The notes under the pieces: model-generated | The model's input: the letters and a program-made list of their open reading frames with translations, nothing else | The model's database searches: none | Told to the model about the DNA's origin: nothing | Shown: positions 15,144 through 21,876 of the stretch, piece by piece | Position numbering within the stretch: the stretch's first letter is position 1 | Layout: each line of letters opens with the position of its first letter | Assembly (NCBI GenBank): GCA_964528575.1 | Contig: CAZGTQ010000168.1 | Span: 1-24,834, forward strand | DNA: 24,834 nt | From: CAZGTQ01 sp964528575 | GTDB lineage: Bacteria; Planctomycetota; UBA1135; GCA-002686595 | Reading direction: 5' to 3' | Position numbers and translations under genes: made by a program

Positions 15144-16915
15144 GGGGTGCTCCTTCGGGAGGCGGTGACGTCGAGCTGACGCTCGAGCTCGCGGGCGAGC
15201 GCGAAGACGGTCGAGCTCGTGGACGAGGGCTTGCGGCGCGCGGCGGCGAGCAGCGCGCGGACGCGTTCGGCGGAGCGCGCGTCGGGCGGGTCGAGCGCCG
15301 CGAGGGCGCGCTCCTCGCCCGCGAGCCGGTCGATCGCGATCACGTGCGCCGCCGCGACGCGCGCGTCGTCGTGCTCGAAGCGGGCGAGGAAGCCCGTGAG
15401 CAGCGCGGCGTGGCTCGGCTCGCCGAGCTCGCTCGCCGCGAGCGCGGCCCAGCGCGCGCTCTGCTCGTCGAGCACGCGCGAGCCCGCGAGCAGACACAGC
15501 GCCGGCACGGCCGCGGACCGCCCCGCGACGACGAGCAGCTCGAGCAGGCCCTCGGCGCGCACGCCGTCGCCCGCGTCGATCAGCTCGCGCGCATACGCGA
15601 CGATGCGGTCGGGGCCGGCGGCGACCATGCGCGCGACGCGCGGCGCGAGCTCGTCGTCGCTCGCGACGTCGCTCGCGAACAGCCGCGTCGCGACGCGCAG
15701 CGACTCGACGTCTTCGTACGACGCGAGGGCATCGAGCGCGGCCGCGCGCGTCGGGCGCTCGCGGCACAGCGTTTCGATCCACGCGAGCGCGTCCGGCGGG
15801 CGCCGCGCGGCCACGGCCTCGAGCAGCGCGTCGCGCTCGCTCGGCGTGAGCCGCTGCGTGAACAGGCGCACGAGCGGCTCGTCGAGGGACGGAGCTTCGG
15901 CGCACGCGCGCGCGAGCTCGCCGGCGGCGAGCGCCCCGCTCGCGCGCAGGCGCACGAGGGAGAGCGCGCCTTGGTCGCCGAGGCTCGCGAGCGCGGCGAG
16001 CAGGTCCGCGTCGCTCGTCGCCGCATACGCGTCGGCGAACGCGCGCGCGGCGGATGATCCGCCGAGCGCGACGAGCCGCGCGCGCGCCGCGCCGGCGAGC
16101 GACGGATCGCGCAGCGCGCGCGCGAGCCCGTCCGCGCCCTCGGCGCCGCGGTCGGCGAGCGCGAGGAGCGCGCTCTGCGCGACGCTCTCGCGCTCGAGGG
16201 CGCGCTCGAGGCGCGCGAGCGCGTGCCGGCCGCCGCGCAGTCCCCGGTCGCGCGCCGCGGCGGACGCGACCGCGGGATCGTCGCGCTCGAGCAGCGCGAG
16301 CGCGAGCTGACGCAGGTCCCAGCCGTCGCGCGCGAGCGGAGCGGCGGCGGTCTCGAAGCGTGCGAGCGCGGGCTCGAGCGCGTCGCGCTCGGCGCGCGCG
16401 AGCGGCGCGACGTGCTCGACGAGCGCGGCCGCGGCGCGGTCGCGCGCATCGTTGAGGCGCTGCGTATCGATCGGGTCGAGCGGCGTCGGCGCGGGAGCGG
16501 GCGCGGGCGCGCTCGCCTCGTCTCGCGCGACGGCGGCCGCGGGCGGCGCGGGCGGCTCGACTCGCTCTTCGTCGTCCGCGACGCGCCACGCGAGCGCGCC
16601 GAGGACGAGCGCGAGCACGAGCGCGGCCGCGTTCGCCATGCGCCGGAGCGGACGGTGCGCCTCGCGCTCGTCCGGCCGCGCGTCGCGCTCGAGCTGCGCG
16701 CGGATCGCCGCCGCCCGACGCGCGACGTCGAGGCGCTCGAGCGGCGGCTCGGGCAGGCGCGCGAGCGCTTCGTCGAGCCGGCGCGCCCGGGCGGCGCGCG
16801 CGCGGCACGGCGCGCACAGCGCGAGGTGCGCGTCGAGCGCGAGGCGTCGCTCGAGAGCGAGCTCGCCCTCGTGCTCGCGCTCGACCCAGCGCGCGGCGCG
16901 GCGGCAGTCCTTCAT
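15140..16915 (-). CDS. Zinc-finger anti-sigma factor with long HEAT-like C-terminal region
   Basis: 591 residues. The N-terminus carries the anti-sigma zinc motif H-x3-C-x2-C in ALDAHLALCAPC (His30, Cys34, Cys37). One transmembrane helix follows at about 93-112 (MANAAALVLALVLGALAW), then an Ala/Pro-rich linker (about 120-150). The remaining 430 residues are helical, with repeats of about 30-40 residues resembling HEAT/armadillo units (for example SVAQSALLALADRGAEGADG), and should lie outside the membrane. Expected role: hold the ECF sigma factor at the membrane and release it on an envelope signal sensed by the repeats. The ATG overlaps the sigma factor TGA, and its own TGA overlaps the next ATG. 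Anti-sigma proteins usually have much shorter sensor domains. Confidence 0.85.
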   Translation of the reverse strand: MKDCRRAARWVEREHEGELALERRLALDAHLALCAPCRARAARARRLDEALARLPEPPLERLDVARRAAAIRAQLERDARPDEREAHRPLRRMANAAALVLALVLGALAWRVADDEERVEPPAPPAAAVARDEASAPAPAPAPTPLDPIDTQRLNDARDRAAAALVEHVAPLARAERDALEPALARFETAAAPLARDGWDLRQLALALLERDDPAVASAAARDRGLRGGRHALARLERALERESVAQSALLALADRGAEGADGLARALRDPSLAGAARARLVALGGSSAARAFADAYAATSDADLLAALASLGDQGALSLVRLRASGALAAGELARACAEAPSLDEPLVRLFTQRLTPSERDALLEAVAARRPPDALAWIETLCRERPTRAAALDALASYEDVESLRVATRLFASDVASDDELAPRVARMVAAGPDRIVAYARELIDAGDGVRAEGLLELLVVAGRSAAVPALCLLAGSRVLDEQSARWAALAASELGEPSHAALLTGFLARFEHDDARVAAAHVIAIDRLAGEERALAALDPPDARSAERVRALLAAARRKPSSTSSTVFALARELERQLDVTASRRSTP

Positions 16916-17535
16916 CGCGCGCCTCCTTCGAGCCACGGACCCAGGCGCCGCGAGAGCTGGCGGCGCGCTTTCATGACCTGCGCGCGCGCGGTGCCGGCGG
17001 TGACGCCGGTGACGCGCGCGACGTCGTCGTAGTCGAGCCCTTCGAGCACGCGCAGCACGAGCGCGACGCGCAGCTTTTCGGGGAGCGCGTCGATCTCGCG
17101 TCCGAGGCGGGCGACGAGCTCGCGCTCGAGTGCGGCGTCGCCAGGTCCGGCGCCGCTCGCTCGTCCGAGCGCGGCCTCGGCGTCTGCGCTCGCGAGCGGC
17201 ACCGCGCTGGGCCGGCGCCCGCGCGCGCGCCGGTGGTCCTGCGCGACGTGCACTGCGATGCGCAAGAGCCAGGTCGAGAACGCGCTCTCGCCGCGGAACC
17301 AGCGCAGCGCGCGGAACGCGCGGACGAAGGATTCCTGCGCGAGGTCCTCGGCGTCCTCGTGGTTGCCGGCGAGCCGGAACAGCACGCCGAACACCCGCGG
17401 GAAGTGCGCGCGGACGAGGACGTCGAAGGCATCGGCGTCGCCCTCGCCCGCGCGTCGCACGAGCGCCGCCTCGTCGAGCGCCCCTGCTGCGCTCCCGGCC
17501 GGCGTCTCGCGCTTGCTGTTCAGGACCTTCTCCAT
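16912..17535 (-). CDS. ECF (RpoE-type) RNA polymerase sigma factor
   Basis: 207 residues from the chosen start. Sigma region 2 is clear at about 32-100: HFPRVFGVLFRLAGNHEDAE, then DLAQESFVRAFRALRWFRGE and SAFSTWLLRIAVHVAQDHRR. Region 4 is near the end: LPEKLRVALVLRVLEGLDYD, then DVARVTGVTAGTARAQVMKA. It should direct polymerase to an envelope-stress or similar regulon and be held by the membrane anti-sigma protein encoded immediately downstream (ATGA overlap). Start uncertain: ATG 17535 gives normal length but lacks a strong ribosome site. In-frame starts at 17586, 17613 and 17625 would add 17-30 residues of Arg-rich sequence not typical of the family. Confidence 0.93.
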   Translation of the reverse strand: MEKVLNSKRETPAGSAAGALDEAALVRRAGEGDADAFDVLVRAHFPRVFGVLFRLAGNHEDAEDLAQESFVRAFRALRWFRGESAFSTWLLRIAVHVAQDHRRARGRRPSAVPLASADAEAALGRASGAGPGDAALERELVARLGREIDALPEKLRVALVLRVLEGLDYDDVARVTGVTAGTARAQVMKARRQLSRRLGPWLEGGAR

Positions 17536-17652
17536 CGCATCGGAGTTGGCCCACAGACGCTCGGCGCGACGGCGTGTGCTCGGCATTCTCCGGGAATCCG
17601 GCCGCCGGTTCATGCGAGCGGCCACCCCTCTACCAGGCCGCTACCAAAGCGC

Positions 17653-17672
17653 GGTGGGTCGGTTACCCCACC
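17653..17672 (-). terminator. Hairpin after the small coiled-coil gene
   Basis: GGTGGG (17653-17658) pairs with CCCACC (17667-17672) around an 8-nt loop, 19 bp past the coiled-coil gene stop on the minus strand. It is followed on that strand by gcgctttgg, a weak T tract. It could end that operon before the sigma gene. Low certainty. Confidence 0.3.
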
Positions 17673-17690
17673 TCGACCCTGAGGCGCGCG

Positions 17691-17894
17691 CTAGAAGAGC
17701 GCCCCGCGGATCCGGCGGAGCTCCTCGTCGCGCTCCGCCTCGAGCGCGACGATCCGCTCGTCCAACACGCGTACGTCGCCCGGATCGGAGCACTCGCGAA
17801 TGCGGTCCTCGAGCGCTTGGATCCGCTCGTCGTACTCGCGTTGGACTCGTTGCAGGAGCTCCGCCCCGCCGCCTGCCCAGATCGAGTCGCCCAT
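17691..17894 (-). CDS. Small coiled-coil protein, unknown function
   Basis: 67 residues. After a short N-terminus (MGDSIWAGGGAE) the sequence is a charged amphipathic helix with heptad spacing: LLQRVQREYDERIQALEDRI, a short break at CSDPGD, then VRVLDERIVALEAERDEELR. This suggests a helical hairpin that dimerises or binds a partner. It lies 8 bp downstream of the BamE-like membrane protein gene, so the two are probably co-transcribed. A GTG one codon earlier (17897) is a possible start. No family recognised. Confidence 0.6.
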   Translation of the reverse strand: MGDSIWAGGGAELLQRVQREYDERIQALEDRIRECSDPGDVRVLDERIVALEAERDEELRRIRGALF

Positions 17895-17902
17895 CACGCC
17901 TG

Positions 17903-18388
17903 TCAGTCCAGGTCGACGACGACGGAGCGGGCGCCGCCCGACTCGTCGAACGCGACCGTCACGAAGTCGCGGCTCTGGAACGTTCCGCCGCGGCCGTGGT
18001 GGAACAGGAGCCGATCGGGCGCGTCGAACAACGCGATGCCGTAGGGATGGCCCGTCTCGAAGTCGGAGAAGAGCGCTGCGACCTCGGCGCGCGTCATGCC
18101 GATCTCGACGCAGCTCACCGCTTCGAGGAACGACTTGCGCGGCCCCCACGGCCAGACGTGGAGACACAGGGTCGCGAGCAGCACGCCCGCGGCGATCGCG
18201 TGCCGCGCACGACGCGGGAGCGATCGGAGCCGCCACTCGACGGCGGCCGCGAGCGCCACGCCCGCGCCGGCGAGGACGCCGATCGGGGTCGTGCGGCCGA
18301 ACAGCGCGAGCACGGAGTCGCCGACGAAAACGAGCGCCGCCAGGCCAGCGATCGCGGCGATGCTCGCTCCTCTCTCGGCGGTGCTCAT
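17903..18388 (-). CDS. Small membrane protein with BamE/SmpA-like C-terminal motif
   Basis: 161 residues. Two or three hydrophobic segments (about 8-30, 36-52 and 64-82) are followed by a soluble part. CVEIGMTRAEVAALFSDFET (about 93-112) matches the 'GMTxxEVxxLLG' motif of BamE/SmpA-like domains, here a two-helix start followed by strands (LLFHHGRGGTFQSRDFVTVA, then FDESGGARSVVVD). The C-terminal domain is probably periplasmic. Role unknown; BamE-like folds occur in envelope and protein-binding contexts. The ATG at 18388 has GGAG 4 nt upstream; the ATG at 18406 has no ribosome site. It diverges from the secreted protein gene at 18585 and is upstream of the coiled-coil gene. Confidence 0.7.
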   Translation of the reverse strand: MSTAERGASIAAIAGLAALVFVGDSVLALFGRTTPIGVLAGAGVALAAAVEWRLRSLPRRARHAIAAGVLLATLCLHVWPWGPRKSFLEAVSCVEIGMTRAEVAALFSDFETGHPYGIALFDAPDRLLFHHGRGGTFQSRDFVTVAFDESGGARSVVVDLD

Positions 18389-18584
18389 CGTGCTCCGACG
18401 CAGCATACCTGCGATCGTCCGGGCGGGACCGCCGGCAACGCACGGAGTCGCGCCGCAGCGCCGGAGCCGTCGCGATGCGGGCGCCCCCTCGAGACCGGGC
18501 GGACGTCACGCTTCCGTGGTAGCGTACGGCACCGGCGAGCAAGCTCTGCGAGTGGGACCCGCGCGGCGGGTCAGGGAGGTGTCG

Positions 18585-19880
18585 ATGGTCACGTCGTTCT
18601 TCCGTGCGTTGGGTCCTGTCGCGTTCCTCGTCGCCGGAGCCGTCGTCGGGGGAGCGCAGACGCTGATCGGCGTCACGTCCGGCGGGTTGCAGCTCCACGA
18701 GGTCAACGGCCATCCGCACGGACCCTGCGCCTGGCCCGATCCGCACTTCCCGCAACTCTTCGATCCGGGTCCCTCGCACCCGTGCGTGGGAGTGCCGCCG
18801 CTCGAGCCCTACACCGACGTCGCCTCGTTGCCCTCGTGGAACGAGGTCTGGGTGACGGAGGGAACGCGCGTCGTCGCCTACGAGTTCGAGCAAGTCCTCG
18901 ACGCGCCGATCGAGTCCTATCCTCCGACGCGGGGATTCACGTTCCCGCTCGGAACGCTGCTCCCGGGCCCGATCGTGGCGCTCGGCGGCGAGGCCGCGCC
19001 GGGAGTCGGGATGCTCGCGGTGAGCGACGGGAGCTGGTACGCGGTGCTCGCCCTTCCCGCGCCGGGCGTTCCGCTCCCGCCCAACGTCCCGTTCTGCGGG
19101 GCCCCCGCGCTGGTGGTCGGGCCCACTCCGCTGCCGGGGATCGGGACCGTCACCGACATCGACATCGACGTCGTCGGACCCGGCTCGTTCGTCCTGTGGG
19201 CCGTCACGACCGACGGCATGCTCGTCTCGTTCGACGCGGGCGGAGTGATCGGGTCGGCCTTCCTCGGCGATCCGGACGACTGTCATGATGCGGGGCCGGG
19301 CCCGCCGCCCGTCCTGACCGGCGTCGCGCTCGATCGCGCGGATCCGGGGGTCGTGTACGTCGCGAGCGCCACGCGCATCGCGCGGATCTTCGCCGACGGC
19401 TCACCGGCTCCGTCGACGTTCGCTTTCCCCACGCCGTGCCTCGGCGCGCTCAACGCCGCGGGCGAAGGCTTGGCGTACACCGCGCGCGGCAACACGTTCG
19501 GCAACGGGCTCGGCTCCAGCCACATCTCGACGATCGGACAGCCGGTCGTCGGCAACGCGACCTTCGGCATCGTCGTCACCGGCGCCCTCGACGCGGTCTT
19601 CGGAGCCGTCTACGTCTCGACGGGCTTCCTGTGTCCGGAGCTGTTCGTCAGCACGACGGTCACGATCAACCTCGCGACGGTCCCGCAGCCCCTGTTCGTG
19701 AGCCTCGCGGCGCCCGTGAGCCCGACCACGATCGTCGCCCCGATCCCGCTCGTGCTGCCGAACCTCGCCAACTGGATCGGTACGACGTTCTACTTCCAGG
19801 TCCTCGGCTACTCGACCGCGCAGTCGATCAACGGTCCGTTCACGAGCGAAGGCCTCGCGATCACGCTCGCCGGGAGCTGA
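18585..19880 (+). CDS. Secreted beta-rich protein (propeller-like), unknown function
   Basis: 431 residues. The signal peptide is about 1-24 (hydrophobic core VAFLVAGAVVGGA). The mature chain begins LIGVTSGGLQLHEVN and has recurring strands with short turns (WNEVWVTEGTRVVAYEF, GVGMLAVSDGSWYAVLAL, SFVLWAVTTDGMLVSFD, GVVYVASATRIARIFADG). These suggest a beta-propeller with about 5-6 blades. A C-terminal domain of about 75 residues ends in GPFTSEGLAITLAGS, like the C-terminal sorting-style domains of secreted planctomycete proteins. GGAGG lies 6 nt before the ATG, which fixes the start. The 3' end overlaps the open frame of the rarA remnant on the other strand. No enzyme signature seen. Confidence 0.75.
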   Translation: MVTSFFRALGPVAFLVAGAVVGGAQTLIGVTSGGLQLHEVNGHPHGPCAWPDPHFPQLFDPGPSHPCVGVPPLEPYTDVASLPSWNEVWVTEGTRVVAYEFEQVLDAPIESYPPTRGFTFPLGTLLPGPIVALGGEAAPGVGMLAVSDGSWYAVLALPAPGVPLPPNVPFCGAPALVVGPTPLPGIGTVTDIDIDVVGPGSFVLWAVTTDGMLVSFDAGGVIGSAFLGDPDDCHDAGPGPPPVLTGVALDRADPGVVYVASATRIARIFADGSPAPSTFAFPTPCLGALNAAGEGLAYTARGNTFGNGLGSSHISTIGQPVVGNATFGIVVTGALDAVFGAVYVSTGFLCPELFVSTTVTINLATVPQPLFVSLAAPVSPTTIVAPIPLVLPNLANWIGTTFYFQVLGYSTAQSINGPFTSEGLAITLAGS

Positions 19881-19989
19881 AGACGCGTGCGATTGCGGCG
19901 CGGCTACACCGCTCCGCATCGTCGTCGATCGGCGGCAGGTAGCGCCGTCCGCGCAATCCCTCCGGCAGACACTCCAGCTCGTCGGCGGC
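19861..19989 (-). pseudogene. Orphan 3' end of rarA (left copy of direct repeat)
   Basis: Positions 19924-19989 read on the minus strand as AADELECLPEGLRGRRYLPP plus ID, the same as the C-terminus of the intact rarA except Leu for Met. No rarA sequence precedes it, so the gene body is missing. After the shared part, the frame stays open for about 20 codons to a stop at 19861, overlapping the convergent secreted-protein gene by 20 bp. 61 of 66 bp match the right copy, and 4 of the 5 differences are synonymous. Confidence 0.88.
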
Positions 19990-20025
19990 TTTGCCACTGG
20001 ACGGGCAACGGTCGCCCCAGCAGAC

Positions 20026-20071
20026 TGGCGCGGTCGATCGAGTCGTTCCCGTTGGGAGGAGAACCGCGCCA
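20026..20071. repeat. Perfect 9-bp inverted repeat in the lspA leader
   Basis: TGGCGCGGT (20026-20034) and ACCGCGCCA (20063-20071) are perfect inverted arms around a 28-nt loop, ending 28 bp before the lspA ATG. It could fold in the leader RNA or be a protein-binding or recombination site near the junction with the rarA remnant. Confidence 0.5.
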
Positions 20072-20099
20072 CGAGTTGGCCGGGAATCGAGGAGTGCGC

Positions 20100-20576
20100 A
20101 TGTTCGACGCGCTCGGGGGAGGGTTGGTCGTCTTCGCGCTCGACCGCGGTGCGAAGGCGGCGGCGTTCGCGCGTGAGGGCGCGCAGCGGCGGCGACGGCG
20201 CGCGCCGGGTGCACTGCTCTCGATCGAGCCGGTGCGAAACCGCGCGCCGTGGGCCTGGCGCGGCGGCTCGCCCACCGCGTGGATCGCCGCGTTCGCCGCA
20301 GCCTTGGCGGCGGGATGGGCGGCGGCCGCGCTCGGGGTGCTCGAGCATCCGCTCGCGCGCTTCGGGCTCGCCGCGGCGCTCGGCGGCGCGCTCGGCAACC
20401 TCTACGACCGGTTGCGTCACGGCGCGGTGCAGGACTACGTCCGTTGCAGCTTCGCCGTACGCGGGCGCCGGTTCGCGAGCACGTTCAACCTCGCCGACGT
20501 CGCGATCGTCGCGGGGCTCCTGTGCGTGGCGCTCTCCTGTGTCGTCGAGTCGCCGGCGGCCGTGATCCGCGACTGA
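20100..20576 (+). CDS. lspA: Lipoprotein signal peptidase (LspA-type)
   Basis: 158 residues, normal length. The two catalytic-Asp segments of signal peptidase II are present: GGALGNLYDRLRHGAVQDYV (second Asp of the pair is in VQDY) and FNLADVAIVAG. An N-terminal LDRGAK takes the place of the usual DQxTK, and VRNRAPWAW sits at the position of the Asn-rich loop. Four hydrophobic segments fit the family. It cleaves lipid-modified prolipoproteins before the conserved Cys. The ATG at 20100 has GAGGAG 5 nt upstream. First gene of the three-gene plus-strand operon that lies between the rarA repeats. A genome normally has its own lspA, so this is probably an accessory copy; that needs the rest of the genome. 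Confidence 0.9.
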   Translation: MFDALGGGLVVFALDRGAKAAAFAREGAQRRRRRAPGALLSIEPVRNRAPWAWRGGSPTAWIAAFAAALAAGWAAAALGVLEHPLARFGLAAALGGALGNLYDRLRHGAVQDYVRCSFAVRGRRFASTFNLADVAIVAGLLCVALSCVVESPAAVIRD

Positions 20577-20588
20577 CGCGCTGCGCCC

Positions 20589-21863
20589 ATGAAGACGACA
20601 GCGGGAGCTTGCGGCCGTTCGTTCCGCTTCGAGATCGGCGGACGGCGCTTCTCGATCTACACGGTGATGCTCTACGCGGGCCTCGTCGTGGCGATCGTGG
20701 TCGGCCACGCGCTCGCCCGCCGATCGGGCCTGGAGCCGGGGCGCGTCCTGCTCGCGATGCTGCTGACGATCCCGGTCTGCCTCGCCGGGTCGCGCGCGCT
20801 CGCCGTGCTCCTCGATTGGCGGCACTTCCGCGAGCGGCGCGCGGCCTACACGCGCCTGGACCGCGGCGGCGCGGCGATGTACGGCGGCTTGCCGCCCGCG
20901 CTCCTCGTCTCGGTGCCGCTCCTCGCCTGGCTCGGCATCCCCTTCGGTGCGTTCTGGGACGTCGCGGCGATCGCGATCCTCGCGGGGATGATCCCGACGC
21001 GCCTCGGTTGCCTCGCCAACGGCTGCTGCGCGGGCCGGCCGGCGGCGCGCTTCGGCCTGCGGCTGCCGAACGCGTACGAGACATGGGAGCGGCGCATCCC
21101 GGTCCAACTCGCCGAGGCGGCCCTCGCCGGGGCGCTGCTCGCCGCCCAGGCGGCTCTGTGGGACGCGCGGCCCTTCGGCGGAGCGGCGTTCCTGTTCGCG
21201 CTCGGTGGCTACGCCGCGGGCCGCTTCGGCCTCGACTGGCTGCGCGAGCATCGCGGGCCGTTGCTCGCCGGGCTCGGCGCCTGCCAGTGGATCTCGCTCG
21301 GGCTGGCGACGGCTTGCGTGGTCGGGTTCTTCGTCGCGGCGCCGCTCGCCACGGACGAAGCGCCGGCGGCTGCGGTCCAGAGCGTGAGCGAAGCGAGCGC
21401 GGGCTGGAGCGACGTCGCGGCGCTCGCCGGCGCGGGGCTCCTGCTCCTGCCGCTCATGGTCCTCTTCCGCTTCCTCGGATGCCATCTGATCTTCACGCTC
21501 GAGGTGCCGACGCAACGGGTCCAGCTCGTCGCCGCCTTCCCGCCGACCGCCGCGCAGGACCAGTTCGTCGTGACGATGTCGCTGCGCGAAGAGCCCGGGA
21601 TGAGCGAGATCGACGATTCGCCGTTCGAGCTGCCCCCCAAGGCCCCGCTGCCCGACGGCACGCTCGTCTTCGAAGACCTGCGCGACGTCCCCCAGGGCTC
21701 CTTTACGGTGCTCTGCACGGTCGAATCCGACATCGTGGCCAATCGCGTCGGCACGTGCAGCGGGACCCTCGACGCGCCGGGACTGGCGGTGATCTTCTTC
21801 GCCAGCACCGCCGACCTGCCCAACGTCATCAACCCGATCGTGTGCTTCGAACCCGCACCCTGA
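20589..21863 (+). CDS. Lgt-like membrane protein with extra TM helix and C-terminal domain
   Basis: 424 residues; canonical Lgt is about 270-300. Residues 1-250 follow the Lgt layout with about seven hydrophobic segments: AAMYGGL at 95-101, RLGCLANGCCAG at 138-149 in place of GRxGNFxNxE, RIPVQLAEAAL at 169, and YAAGRFGLDWLREHRG at 208-223. The catalytic HGG histidine is replaced by Tyr98, as in the 'YGG...GCFxxGCC' Lgt-like branch, whose activity is not established. A further helix at about 276-300 is followed by a beta-rich domain (about 300-424: LIFTLEVPTQRVQLVAAF ... GSFTVLCTVES) that is probably outside the membrane. It starts 12 bp after lspA and ends 13 bp before the next gene. It may modify or anchor a lipid-linked partner. 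Confidence 0.82.
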   Translation: MKTTAGACGRSFRFEIGGRRFSIYTVMLYAGLVVAIVVGHALARRSGLEPGRVLLAMLLTIPVCLAGSRALAVLLDWRHFRERRAAYTRLDRGGAAMYGGLPPALLVSVPLLAWLGIPFGAFWDVAAIAILAGMIPTRLGCLANGCCAGRPAARFGLRLPNAYETWERRIPVQLAEAALAGALLAAQAALWDARPFGGAAFLFALGGYAAGRFGLDWLREHRGPLLAGLGACQWISLGLATACVVGFFVAAPLATDEAPAAAVQSVSEASAGWSDVAALAGAGLLLLPLMVLFRFLGCHLIFTLEVPTQRVQLVAAFPPTAAQDQFVVTMSLREEPGMSEIDDSPFELPPKAPLPDGTLVFEDLRDVPQGSFTVLCTVESDIVANRVGTCSGTLDAPGLAVIFFASTADLPNVINPIVCFEPAP

Positions 21864-21876
21864 GGCGAGGTCTTCC

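Noticed and set aside
19887..20099. Upstream extension of lspA to an earlier ATG
   Set aside because: It would translate across the rarA remnant in Arg/Pro-rich sequence; GAGGAG sits correctly before the ATG at 20100.
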